Part shown: piece by piece, positions 6,373 to 15,242 of the stretch
Layout of the letters: every line of letters starts with the position of its first letter
How positions within the stretch are numbered: the stretch's first letter is position 1
Source: Shewanella dokdonensis
GTDB taxonomy: Bacteria > Pseudomonadota > Gammaproteobacteria > Enterobacterales > Shewanellaceae
Direction of reading: 5' to 3'
Assembly (NCBI RefSeq): GCF_018394335.1
Contig: NZ_CP074572.1
Span: 1,240,001-1,304,000 of the forward strand
DNA length: 64,000 nt
Notes under the pieces: generated by a model
What the model was told of the DNA's origin: nothing
Database searches by the model: none
What the model saw: the letters and a program-made list of their open reading frames with translations, nothing else
Translations under genes and position numbers: made by a program

Positions 6373-9144
6373 CTAGTCTATGTACTCTAACTTATCCTCT
6401 GGCAGGTCGAGGAATATGCTGCGGCCAGAGCGCTTAACAGTCTCATCATCCTTTCCATACACGGATGAACCACTGGTACAGGCCAGAATGGTCAAGGTTT
6501 TCTCAGCCCTAGTGAGTGCCACGTAAGCATTGCACAGCTCTTCTTTGTAGCTCGATAACTTGCTTTTGCTAAACTGCGGATCAAGCACGTAGCAATGTTC
6601 GGCTTCTAACCCTTTACACTTATGGTAAGTAAGTACCTGAATTGATTCACCGTCACCGTACTCAATATCAGCCTTTTTGAGCGCTTTTTCAACACTCAAG
6701 ACTTGCTTGTTATAACGGCATAAGATGAACTGGGTACCACTTGATTGCCTAGCCTTGATGTCTCGCACCAACCATTGAGCAGCTTCCTTCAGTCTATCGC
6801 AGTTTTTCAGGCGAGGAATATCAGCCTCTTCCGATTTATTGACTGAAACTGAAATACTGTACTTAGAATTGATCTTACGCCGAATTTCGTTAGCCAAGCT
6901 GACCAATGGAGCTGATGACCGATAGTTCTTAGTTAACTGAAAACGTTTACGATTGTTGAACGTCTTAGTGAATTGGTCGAGGTACTCATGCTTAGCGCCC
7001 CTGAAGCCATACATGGATTGGGCCGGATCGCCCACACAGAAGAATTGAATACCATGATGATATAGCATCTCTATGATATCCCATTGAATCTCATTGGTAT
7101 CTTGGATTTCATCGATGATCAGGTGCTTAGTCTGTTCTGCCACCCTCAGGCAGAAATCATCATCTCGTAGACGTTGCCGTAGTTGCACCAGAAGATCATT
7201 AAAGTCCCTGAATTTTCCCTCTTTGTAATCTTTATAGCGCTCCAGAAGCTCAGAAATATCCTCTGCGTACTCGACTAGTTCCGGTGCCACCTTCTTGATG
7301 CTGCGCTCTAGAATAGGCTCATCAAAGTTAGCTTGGTGGTTGAAGATAAGCTGGCATCGGCGAGCAACTTCCCCACTATCAAGCCTTTTAACGATCTTGC
7401 TTTTAGACCGTACCAAGTCTTCGATGATCTTTAACGCTGCTTCAGCACTGAGAACCTTTTGATCTTTTTCAAAATTAAGCAGCTTATTGCACCAACTACT
7501 AAAGGTGCCAATGAACATGCTGTTGTTATCAGGGAGCTTCTCATCTAAGCGTTCCGCAAACTCCTTAGCGGCAGCATTAGTGAAAGCCAGCACACTGATT
7601 TCACTTGCATCAATACCCTCCGCTAACAGATGCTCAACACGCTTTACAACTAACGATGTTTTACCTGAGCCGGGACATCCTTCTACGTATATAGCCCTTT
7701 CCTCAGCGTCAATAATGGCTGAAATCTTATGGCTCTTACTCGCAATCTTATTAATACGTGACTGAAGGAGTTCACTCACCTTACATTTGGCTGCGCTGTA
7801 GTTTCCGGTAACATCAGTCAACTCTTTAACTGGGGTTCGAATTGCCTCTAGTAGCATTTCAGAGCGGCGACTAACGGATGCTGCAATCTTCCGTTTACCC
7901 AACAAGAATCGAGAAGAACGCCCCCTTTTCCCTTGTTCACGGCGCTCTTGGTTCTTTAGTCTCAAGGTCTCTAACGTGTTTCTGCAATTCCTCACTGTTT
8001 TATCAATGACCAACGCCTCAAGCTCAGAATCATCAAGGTCGAATAGCCGTTTAGGCCGTATTAGGCGGACATCTTCTAATAACGAGCGAACAAGACTGAT
8101 ATCAGCCAATTTGAAGGGGTCTTTTTCGAATCTGCGGCGAGATTCAAGGCGGAGACTACAAACCTGATTAGGGAACCAATCTTCAATGCCGTCTAATCTC
8201 TTAGCGATAAGATCCCAACCTAATACAGCTGCCTCGATAAATTTCTTATTTTCCTTAAGGACTTTGTCATAACCAATTAGGTGATCACTAGCACGGCTAC
8301 CAACATAGGTCGTTTCAGCAGCCATGTCCCCTTCTTTTGGGAAAACTTCGCCGACCTTAACCTTGTTATTCTTGGTTAGCAGGAAGCCGAAGAGCTGGGA
8401 TACACCATACATGATGTACCCCGTATGCAACTCTAATAGTAGAGCATTATCGATGAGTTGCTTATAACGGCGGATTTCTAATACAGATTGAAGCTGGTAT
8501 AGCATAAAAGATGCTAATTCGCGGGAAACACGGGTAGGGATATATTCTATTTCACAGTTATATTTTAAATCTCTGCCTTTATTTCTCTCGAATTCTGGAT
8601 CAGCAATATAAATATCAAGATATCGATATTCGTCGAGATCGGCGAACATCTGGAATCTATGAGTAAAATAAGGTCTTTTATCACTTTTCTTATACCCAAC
8701 ATTCTTATTACCAATATTCATATTTTTAACTATTAGGCGGTCTTGCCTATTCTGGGTTCTCACCCGAATTAGGCCATTTTCGCCATCAAGTAGTTTATAT
8801 ATATCTGTAGAGGAAAGATTCAACCCTATACGTATAAAATCTATATCAACTGTATCTTCGCTGATGTTATGGATTGCTGCTTCCATGAGAGTTTGTTGGT
8901 ACTCAACAATTTCTCTATCTCGCAGCACACTCATAATTTTTGCGATGTTAGTTGTGTAGTTTAATGTTTTAGGATTAGTAAGCTTAGCAATTTTACGGTT
9001 GAGTTCTGGCTGAACTAATGGGTATTTATTATTTCTTGTTATATCAAAAATCTTACTCGGAACGAATTCTTCGAAAATGTTGGTTTCATCTAAACCACTA
9101 GTAGAACTATTGGAATGATTATTAGATAGCTTAGAATCACTCAT
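6373..9144 (-). CDS. UvrD/Rep-like superfamily 1 helicase with large N-terminal extension
   Basis: A 923-residue protein. Residues ~470-920 are a UvrD-type helicase: Walker A GCPGSGKT (489-496), motif Ia TNAAAKEF, Walker B IDEIQDTN, motif III GDPAQSMYGFRGA, motif IV NYRSSAPL, motif V TYHKCKGLEAEH and motif VI YVALTRAEKT. The motif set is complete, so it should translocate on single-stranded DNA. The first ~470 residues match no family I recognise and are far larger than in housekeeping UvrD or Rep. It heads a three-gene leftward operon in accessory DNA. A role in defence or element maintenance is inference; a repair helicase with a new targeting domain is the alternative. Confidence 0.85.
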   Translation of the reverse strand: MSDSKLSNNHSNSSTSGLDETNIFEEFVPSKIFDITRNNKYPLVQPELNRKIAKLTNPKTLNYTTNIAKIMSVLRDREIVEYQQTLMEAAIHNISEDTVDIDFIRIGLNLSSTDIYKLLDGENGLIRVRTQNRQDRLIVKNMNIGNKNVGYKKSDKRPYFTHRFQMFADLDEYRYLDIYIADPEFERNKGRDLKYNCEIEYIPTRVSRELASFMLYQLQSVLEIRRYKQLIDNALLLELHTGYIMYGVSQLFGFLLTKNNKVKVGEVFPKEGDMAAETTYVGSRASDHLIGYDKVLKENKKFIEAAVLGWDLIAKRLDGIEDWFPNQVCSLRLESRRRFEKDPFKLADISLVRSLLEDVRLIRPKRLFDLDDSELEALVIDKTVRNCRNTLETLRLKNQERREQGKRGRSSRFLLGKRKIAASVSRRSEMLLEAIRTPVKELTDVTGNYSAAKCKVSELLQSRINKIASKSHKISAIIDAEERAIYVEGCPGSGKTSLVVKRVEHLLAEGIDASEISVLAFTNAAAKEFAERLDEKLPDNNSMFIGTFSSWCNKLLNFEKDQKVLSAEAALKIIEDLVRSKSKIVKRLDSGEVARRCQLIFNHQANFDEPILERSIKKVAPELVEYAEDISELLERYKDYKEGKFRDFNDLLVQLRQRLRDDDFCLRVAEQTKHLIIDEIQDTNEIQWDIIEMLYHHGIQFFCVGDPAQSMYGFRGAKHEYLDQFTKTFNNRKRFQLTKNYRSSAPLVSLANEIRRKINSKYSISVSVNKSEEADIPRLKNCDRLKEAAQWLVRDIKARQSSGTQFILCRYNKQVLSVEKALKKADIEYGDGESIQVLTYHKCKGLEAEHCYVLDPQFSKSKLSSYKEELCNAYVALTRAEKTLTILACTSGSSVYGKDDETVKRSGRSIFLDLPEDKLEYID

Positions 9145-9480
9145 CCTTGAATACCTATAAAATTGAATATTGATCTGACATTTAAGCTCATTTCCTTGTC
9201 TTGATATTACTTCTCTGCGACTACTAATACCACAGATTTTGCATCTGTCGGCGCATCACAATGATACTGCGATTTAGCAAATCGTACATCTTCTACTCGA
9301 TCACGTTAGCTCTGCTCGCAGTGCTAAAAGCATAAAGTCGATTGCAGGTAACACAAAACAATTTCTGCGTTGAGGATTGATAAATCCTAGGCAAAAGCGC
9401 ATCTTTGACTATGTACCACTGAAAATCCATCACGCCTTAGTTAGATGTAGAGAATTTTCAATATGTTACTGATTTTTTCG
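9145..9480. other. Gene-free spacer upstream of the helicase operon and iteron array
   Basis: No ORF is supported here. It should contain the promoter of the leftward helicase operon. Small inverted repeats are present (GATTT/AAATC at 9271-9283, AGGATT/AATCCT at 9373-9388) but no sharp promoter could be assigned. Confidence 0.4.
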
Positions 9481-9680
9481 GCGTGTACATGCCATTTATA
9501 TAGCGTGGACATGTCATTTAAACAGCGTGAACCTAATCATATTTTAATCATGGACATACAGAATATTGGTGATGGACATATCAAATAAATGGCATGAACA
9601 TCTAATTAAAAAAGCATGGACATTGAGTGTTTTTTAGCATGGACAGTTAGTATTTTTGACGTGGACATATGGTAATTTAT
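9481..9680 (+). repeat. Nine iteron-like direct repeats on a 22/23-bp period
   Basis: Nine copies of a 10-bp core with consensus GCRTGGACAT begin at 9481, 9503, 9525, 9548, 9570, 9592, 9614, 9637 and 9659. The steps are 22, 22, 23, 22, 22, 22, 23 and 22 bases, about two turns of DNA, so all cores face the same side of the helix. The 12-13 base spacers are AT-rich and differ, apart from a partial ATTTA theme. This is the classic architecture of plasmid replication iterons or of a cooperative operator array. The array ends 66 bases before the first of two small genes, so the product of that gene is a candidate binder. Confidence 0.85.
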
Positions 9681-9734
9681 CGGATTAAAGACAAATAGTT
9701 CAGCCGACGAAATAATGCATAAGGAAATCATAAT

Positions 9735-10250
9735 ATGGGAAAACACCGTAAAGATAGAACCGCCGAAGAGTGGACAATATATGGAAATGACTTATTAACA
9801 ATGATGGGGAAAAAACATAAATTATACAAAGAAATAGATGGGCTATTAATAAAACTAAAAGATCATAAAAATAGTATTAGCAAACCAACAGTCTTACACG
9901 CACTTAATAGTCACAAGAATGAGCTAAAAGACATTTGGCGCAAATGGACGCAAAAGATAAAACAGACTCCAAAAGATGCGGAAAGAACAAAATTCTATAT
10001 TAAAGACTCAACATTTGAAAATATACTTAAACTCATTGGCATCACACCAGAGGAAAAGAAAACAAAGGAAATAAGTGATAACGAAGTATTCAAAATATTA
10101 ATTGAAAACATTAATTCATACGGCATAAATAATACTAAAGAAATGTACGATCTAATGGATGAATTAAAAAGGTATGATACAGCCACTAGTGAACGATATT
10201 CAAAAGACAACTTAACAGATGAAAAAAGGCTATCAAGGCGAAACAAATAA
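9735..10250 (+). CDS. Lysine-rich hypothetical protein downstream of the iterons
   Basis: A 171-residue, strongly basic and mostly helical protein with no recognised domain. A good ribosome site (AAGGAA, 9721-9726) supports the ATG at 9735. Residues ~46-75 (ISKPTVLHALNS onward, then a Trp-rich helix) could form a helix-turn-helix as in KfrA-like plasmid proteins, but this is weak. The gene starts 66 bases after the nine-repeat array and overlaps the next gene by 32 bases. The likely role is binding the array, either as initiator or regulator; this is inference from position. Very AT-rich. Confidence 0.65.
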   Translation: MGKHRKDRTAEEWTIYGNDLLTMMGKKHKLYKEIDGLLIKLKDHKNSISKPTVLHALNSHKNELKDIWRKWTQKIKQTPKDAERTKFYIKDSTFENILKLIGITPEEKKTKEISDNEVFKILIENINSYGINNTKEMYDLMDELKRYDTATSERYSKDNLTDEKRLSRRNK

Positions 10251-10440
10251 AATAATTCACGCCATACTGGAAGAGCTAAAGAGAAATAAAATTAACAACT
10301 TCGAAAAACTAAAAAATATTCGCAGTACGGTAAACAAAGAATTAAAAGAAGTAAACGAGTTCCTCACCAGTGAGAATGACAAACTGAAATCCAAAATCCG
10401 CAAACTTGAAATGAAACACAAATCAACATTGGATATTTAG
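10219..10440 (+). CDS. Small coiled-coil hypothetical protein
   Basis: A 73-residue protein. From about residue 25 to the end it is rich in Lys/Glu/Leu with heptad-like spacing (NKELKEVNEFLTSENDKLKS region), suggesting a coiled coil. It overlaps the preceding gene by 32 bases in another frame and is probably translated from the same mRNA. No family recognised. It may partner the upstream basic protein. Confidence 0.5.
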   Translation: MKKGYQGETNKIIHAILEELKRNKINNFEKLKNIRSTVNKELKEVNEFLTSENDKLKSKIRKLEMKHKSTLDI

Positions 10441-10520
10441 TGAGTTTGATACTGCGCAAATACTTTAATTTCCTTCGACCTTAAAACCGTGTCAAAATCA
10501 TTGGCTGAAACTCCATCAAA

Positions 10521-10557
10521 ATAGTGATACCATGGCTATATAGCGTGGTATCGCTAT
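10521..10557. promoter_or_regulatory. Long palindrome upstream of the integrase, sharing the iteron core
   Basis: GATACCA (10526-10532) and TGGTATC (10546-10552) flank a central GCTATATAGC, and the pairing continues outward to ATAG and CTAT. The total is about 18 pairs with one bulge. TATATAGCGTGG at 10537-10548 is identical to 9497-9508, which covers the start of iteron 2. The palindrome sits 60 bases before the recombinase ATG, so it could be its operator, its attachment core, or an outlying binding site for the iteron protein. Confidence 0.5.
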
Positions 10558-10617
10558 TCCCTTCTATTTCAATCATCTAGCAACAAATTTACTCATCTTC
10601 TTACTGGAGTTATTTAC

Positions 10618-11551
10618 ATGACTACAGCGACCCCTTATGCGCTGTATTTGAGCCGCCTTGCGCCCAACAGCAAGCGGTCTATCGAGTCGCAGATGCGCAG
10701 CATTGGCCGACTGATGGACTGGCCTGACGCTGTGATTGGTATGCGCCTAAGCAGCGTGGACTATCAACAAGCGATGCAGATACGGGCATTACTCATTCAT
10801 GAGCAATGGTCGGCACGTTCGATTAATCGCGCCATGACCGCCATTAAGAGCATTGTCAAAGTCGCGGCATTGATGGGTAAAGCCGATATGCAGCAGGTTG
10901 CCCATATCGCCAGCATTACGCACATGAAGCATGGAGAGCATCAAGGTAATCCACTGAGTGCTGCACAGGTGACACAGTTGTTTGAGCTATTGGGTAAGCG
11001 CAGAGGTCTCTATGGTCTGCGAACGCTGGCTATCTTTGCGCTGTTCTTAGGCACTGGGCTTAGACGCAGTGAGTTAGCAGCACTGACCATGGCTGACTAT
11101 GACAGTAGCACCTCAACCATCACAGTCGTGGCCGGGAAAGGTAACAAGAGCCGGGTGCTGTTTTTACCTGCCTTGGGTTGAGCAGCATGTGCTTACATGG
11201 CTCAAGCTGCGTGGCCGCCAAGCCGGGTATCTCATTTGTAAGTGTACTGTCACCGGGCAATTCGCAGTGGATGAGCCTGTCAGCAGTGATACCTTGTATC
11301 GGTTAGTCAAAGACAAGCTATCAGCGATTGGTGTGTTAGGCGCTTCCCCTCATGACCTGCGCCGCACCTTTATTACCCGACTACTGGAGCAGAACGTTGA
11401 TATCAATACCGTGCGCCAGATGGCAGGGCATGCCGACATCAGTACCACCACCATCTATGACAAGCGCAGTGATGCATTCATGCGGGAAGCGGCGACGACG
11501 CTGGATTATGTTCCTGAGCCTAAACGTCGTGGCGGGAGGTCGTCATGCTGA
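10618..11551 (+). CDS. Tyrosine recombinase/integrase (one frameshift)
   Basis: Joined across one frame change the product is about 310 residues. The N-terminal half is a SAM-like core-binding domain (residues ~5-95). The catalytic domain shows the first Arg in GTGLRRSEL, the Lys in GKGNKSR, HDLRR with the second Arg, GHADISTTTIY with the His and the Tyr nucleophile. Removing one G from the GGG at 11177-11179 restores FLPAL-VEQH, so the break is a single-base insertion, probably an error. It heads a tight operon whose next start overlaps its stop by 7 bases. Base composition is close to the chromosome, unlike the AT-rich DNA on its left. Confidence 0.88.
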
Positions 11552-13593
11552 AACGCAGCAAATCGCGTTTATGGCGTGCACAATACTGCCACTATCTAGC
11601 CTCTCGTTATGGTGAAGCACTGATATGTGCTGCCTTTACCAGAGAAGGAAAATTCTCTTCTTCAATGGTGGAATCCATGACCGGGGAGAAGGTTGAGCGT
11701 CACAAGCAATACTCACTGGATGACGTATTAGCCCTTATTCCTAACGAAGACCGAGCACCGACTGCGAGCAACACCGTGACCCACAATGCCAAGTTCCTGT
11801 GTCAGTTGTTTGGACTGCCGATAAAGATGCAACCCGTGGTGGCATTCGTGATTGTGATGAACGCTAACCTCGGACTGAAAGGCATTGCTGATGTCCTACT
11901 GGATGATGACGAGGGCGTACTGGAGCGGGTATTGGTTGCCAAGAGTGGTCTTGATAGCGAGGACATCATTAAGCAACTGGATAAGCTTGCCAACTGTCAG
12001 TTAATAGAGGAAGTGTCATTTGTCACCCCTTATCTGATGAAGTTACCCGTACCGCTGATACCTATACTGGTGAAACAGCCGCTTACCAGTGCTGAGCAGT
12101 TGATGGCTCCGCTCATTTGTCAGAGCCGGGAAGCCCAATTTAGCCTGTCGCAATTTGGGCATGTGAACACTGACTTACTGGCTAACTACCTATCTGCCAT
12201 TACCAAACAGCCAACTGTCGGTATCAATATCCTGCTCTATGGCAAAGCGGGAACCGGGAAAACCGAGTTAGCCCGAACCTTGGCAAATTCAGTTCAGCGT
12301 AGCTTGCTGGAAGTGCAAAGTCTGCGCTTGGAAGAAGGCAAACTGGTAGGAGCATTTCATTCTCGTAACCCGGCCTCACAACGTCTGGTGTATCTGAACT
12401 TGCTGCAAGGGTTACTCTCGGGTAGCAGTGGCAGTCTGCTACTGGTGGATGAATGTGAGAGCCTGTTTGTACAGGCCGATGAACACTACACCAAGGAAGG
12501 ATTGATGCGGGTGTTGGAGCAAAACCCAGTACCCGCTATTTGGATAACCAACCATGCGGAGTTGCTGGAGCCAAGCTTTATCCGCCGCTTTAAGCTGGTC
12601 ATGGAAGTGCCAGTACCGGAAGAGTCTTTTGCCTATGCCATGAGTCAGCAATTGCTGACATCGCTCAAGGTATCGGATGAGTATCGATTATTGCTGGCCG
12701 AGAAACCCAATGTCACTCCGGCCATGGTAGGCAATGCCGTGCATGTGGCAACGACACTGAAGCTTAAAGGCACCAAGGCCGAGGCCATACTGGATGAAGT
12801 GATTGAGGCAACCTTAGAAGCTTGCGGGGAAGACGCACCATTACCCAAGTACCAGGGCGAGTTAGTGTTTGATGACAGTCTGGTGAACTTCAAAATAGTA
12901 AAAGAGCAAGCAACCAGTAACGAACAAACCGCCGAGATACTGGCCTCGATTAACCATGCCGTGGAACAGGCGATGCCCATTCGGGTCATGCTCAGTGGTC
13001 CCCCCGGTACAGGTAAGACGGCATGGGTACATCACTTAGCGGAAACGCACGGTTATGAACTGATGCACATCAAATGCTCTGATGTACTCAGCAAGTATGT
13101 CGGAGACAGCGAGCAGAACGTCGCTAGACTGTTCAGAGAAGCAGATAAGCAGCAGAAGCTGATGCTCATCGATGAAGTCGACAGTCTGCTCAGCAAGCGC
13201 GAGAGCGCTCATGCGCAGTATGAAGTGCAGCTTGTGAACGAGCTACTGTCTCAGCTTGAGTGCAATACCATGCCCGTGTTTGCTGCCACCAATGCCCTTG
13301 CCAGTATTGATAGTGCAGTGATGCGCCGTTTCGATTTCAAGTTGGAGTGTGACTATCTCACTAGTGAGCAACGCCAAGCACTATATAAGCAGGTCTTTGG
13401 CATTAAGCGTCTGACCCATATTGAGATTTCCACCCTAAACACCCTAAACCAATTAACCCCCGGTGACTTCGCCATCTTGGCAAGACGCCAACGCTTTGAA
13501 CCTAAGCGCGACCACCGCGCTACAGCCCTCGCTTTACTCGGTGCTGAGAACAGTCGTAAGCAAGGGAAACCCCGTATCGGATTTATCCGTTAA
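11545..13593 (+). CDS. Tandem AAA+ ATPase linked to an integrase
   Basis: A 682-residue protein with two AAA+ modules. Module 1 has Walker A GKAGTGKT (233-240) and Walker B LLLVDECE (298-305), then WITN and FIRRF as sensor and arginine finger. Module 2 has GPPGTGKT (485-492), LMLIDEVD (539-546), AATN and MRRFDF. The ~220-residue N-terminal part is not recognised. Overall it resembles p97/Cdc48-type double-ring ATPases rather than transposition regulators. Translation is coupled to the integrase by a 7-base overlap, and a DUF6641-type gene follows 23 bases later. The substrate it remodels is unknown; control of recombination or element stability is an inference. Confidence 0.85.
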   Translation: MLKRSKSRLWRAQYCHYLASRYGEALICAAFTREGKFSSSMVESMTGEKVERHKQYSLDDVLALIPNEDRAPTASNTVTHNAKFLCQLFGLPIKMQPVVAFVIVMNANLGLKGIADVLLDDDEGVLERVLVAKSGLDSEDIIKQLDKLANCQLIEEVSFVTPYLMKLPVPLIPILVKQPLTSAEQLMAPLICQSREAQFSLSQFGHVNTDLLANYLSAITKQPTVGINILLYGKAGTGKTELARTLANSVQRSLLEVQSLRLEEGKLVGAFHSRNPASQRLVYLNLLQGLLSGSSGSLLLVDECESLFVQADEHYTKEGLMRVLEQNPVPAIWITNHAELLEPSFIRRFKLVMEVPVPEESFAYAMSQQLLTSLKVSDEYRLLLAEKPNVTPAMVGNAVHVATTLKLKGTKAEAILDEVIEATLEACGEDAPLPKYQGELVFDDSLVNFKIVKEQATSNEQTAEILASINHAVEQAMPIRVMLSGPPGTGKTAWVHHLAETHGYELMHIKCSDVLSKYVGDSEQNVARLFREADKQQKLMLIDEVDSLLSKRESAHAQYEVQLVNELLSQLECNTMPVFAATNALASIDSAVMRRFDFKLECDYLTSEQRQALYKQVFGIKRLTHIEISTLNTLNQLTPGDFAILARRQRFEPKRDHRATALALLGAENSRKQGKPRIGFIR

Positions 13594-13616
13594 CACCCAA
13601 CCATAGGAAACACACC

Positions 13617-14132
13617 ATGACTACTGTATTGAGTTCGCTCAAGGTTATCGCTCGCCCTGAAATTGCCCCTAAGCCACCCGTATTAGGTAAACGTATGAAG
13701 TTACTCGACAAGCTGGAGCAGCAACTATCACTGGCCGAGTGCATGATTGAAGGGCGGGAGTTTGAAGCCTACAAGGAGCGTTCAGTAAAGGATGCCGAGA
13801 CGGGTGAACGCAAGAAAATCCGTCGCCGTTATATCGTCCGTCCATGGTTCTATGACAGCGACAATCACTACTACTTTGAGGTGCGGATTAGCAACAAACC
13901 TGTCGAGCTGCAAAAGGGCTGTCCGGCTATTGATGTCGGTGACAAGGCCAAGCTACCGGAAGTCATCAAGGTAGTGATTGATGCGGTGGAGAAAGGCGAA
14001 CTGGACGAGCAGTTACTCGCCCCAGCCCCCAAGATTGGCAAAAAGGCTAGCGCTGACACAACGGCTGCTAACGAGAAATCTAGTACAGATAAAACCACCA
14101 CCGAGAAACAGACTGCCAAGCCCGGTAAGTAA
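13617..14132 (+). CDS. DUF6641-like protein
   Basis: A 171-residue protein that looks like the DUF6641 family: it opens with SSLKVIARPE, has a central RRRYIVRPWFYD followed by YYFEVRISNKPVEL, and ends in a low-complexity Lys/Thr/Ala tail (about 137-171). Such proteins travel with integrases on mobile elements, but no biochemical role is known to me. It is the third gene of the integrase-AAA+ operon. Family assignment is from memory of sequence features. Confidence 0.6.
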   Translation: MTTVLSSLKVIARPEIAPKPPVLGKRMKLLDKLEQQLSLAECMIEGREFEAYKERSVKDAETGERKKIRRRYIVRPWFYDSDNHYYFEVRISNKPVELQKGCPAIDVGDKAKLPEVIKVVIDAVEKGELDEQLLAPAPKIGKKASADTTAANEKSSTDKTTTEKQTAKPGK

Positions 14133-14215
14133 CAACTCACATCGCTACACCAAGACCATGACCATAGAGAGGGGGAACCATTGCGTTCCCCTTACCTTTT
14201 ATGAAGGACAAGAAG

Positions 14216-14616
14216 ATGCTCACCATTAATACCGACCTCCCTTTACCCGTATCCGATACCTTTGCCACCAAGTTAGCGGAACTTGTGAAAGATATTGATA
14301 GCTACAGCGTCACCATCAACTTCCGTGATGAGGATTACAGTGCCGAAAACGGGGATTTCATCCGGTGGAGATCCGTTTGGAGCACCACCGAGATCATTGG
14401 CGACTCTGTTACATCACGGAGTTTTGTTACGTGGGAACCGGGTACTTTGCCGAGCTGACCAAAGCCATTGATTTTGACTTCAGTTACTCCGCTTTTCAGA
14501 CCTTGTATGGGTACTTCCCTATCAGGGCAGGACGTGACATGTATGAGATGTGGGAACCCAACTTTTTGAGCTACTGGGAGATGGGCGTTTTCACTATTAA
14601 AGTGACACCCAATTAG
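14216..14616 (+). CDS. DUF2787-like protein (one frameshift)
   Basis: Two frames join near 14354, where one missing T in a TTT run restores GDFHPVEIRLEHH. The product is about 133 residues. Family-like features are HPVEIRLE, YITEFCYVG, FAELTKAIDFDF, MWEPNF and YWEMGVF, which match my memory of DUF2787. The ATG at 14216 has AAGGA seven bases before it and is preferred over 14201. It is the last gene of the integrase operon. Function unknown. Confidence 0.6.
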
Positions 14617-14766
14617 ACAAGCAAAACACTCAAAAGCACGTCATAGCAGATTCTTAATTCCCTTGCAAAGTTTGGAGCCGACCAGCACATCGGAAGATGA
14701 ATGCTGCGTACAGTTGTACCCAGAATATTGTGGAACAAGGAAAGGATAAGTGCTGGAAACAGAGAC

Positions 14767-14788
14767 AAAAAAACCGACTTATCGTCGG
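14767..14788 (-). terminator. Rho-independent terminator of the tRNA-Leu gene
   Basis: On the minus strand CCGAC-GATAA-GTCGG is followed by seven T (the A run 14767-14773 on the plus strand). It lies 20 bases past the tRNA 3' end, so native chromosomal sequence extends at least this far left. Confidence 0.8.
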
Positions 14789-14808
14789 CCTATTATCTCG
14801 CTAGGAGA

Positions 14809-14895
14809 TGGTACCAGAGGACGGACTCGAACCGTCACGCTTTTAAGGGCGGGGGATTTTGAATCCCCTGTGTCTACCGATTTCACCACTCTGGC
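14809..14895 (-). tRNA. tRNA-Leu (anticodon CAA)
   Basis: An 87-base tRNA on the minus strand, with acceptor arms GCCAGAG and CTCTGGT, encoded CCA, the long variable arm of class II tRNAs, a GGTTCGAGTCC T-arm and the D-arm GAAATCGGTAGAC. The anticodon stem GGGGA/TCCCC encloses TTCAAAA, giving CAA. It closely resembles the E. coli CAA leucine tRNA. tRNA-Leu genes are common integration targets, and the accessory region lies on its 3' side. Confidence 0.95.
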
Positions 14896-14953
14896 ACAAC
14901 TTTGTCGCTATCGATGCTACCCACGAACACAGGTAAGCAGCGGTACGGACGGC

Positions 14954-14981
14954 ATTATACCTGTGCTTTATACAATCGCAA
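14954..14981 (-). promoter_or_regulatory. Sigma-70 promoter for tRNA-Leu
   Basis: On the minus strand TTGCGA (14976-14981) and TATAAT (14954-14959) are separated by 16 bases, giving a start about 50 bases before the tRNA. The surrounding 14896-15242 gap otherwise shows no gene. Confidence 0.6.
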
Positions 14982-15242
14982 GAGCTTTCATGCCTCTTAC
15001 TATAAAATGCCGTCTGAGTGCTTATTTTTACAACGCTAAGCATTTTTATTGCTGACGATTAGCGTAAAAACCGACATTCAAGGAGCATTACCGCTATCGT
15101 CAAAAATATGATCCAACTCTGATACTGCGCATGCCTGTCCAGCTAACAACCACATTTTCGGTGATTTATTGATCACGATCAGTTTGCTGTTGACACAGAT
15201 TGGCTATTTTTTAGCTGACTTTACGATAAGAGGAGCAAGTGG

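Noticed and set aside
9481..9680. CRISPR array
   Set aside because: Repeat cores are only 10 bp and degenerate, spacers are 12-13 bases and AT-rich, and no cas gene is near. Phased iterons fit better.
14750..15055. 101-residue ORF over the tRNA-Leu gene
   Set aside because: It is translated from the reverse complement of a tRNA, a known false gene type.
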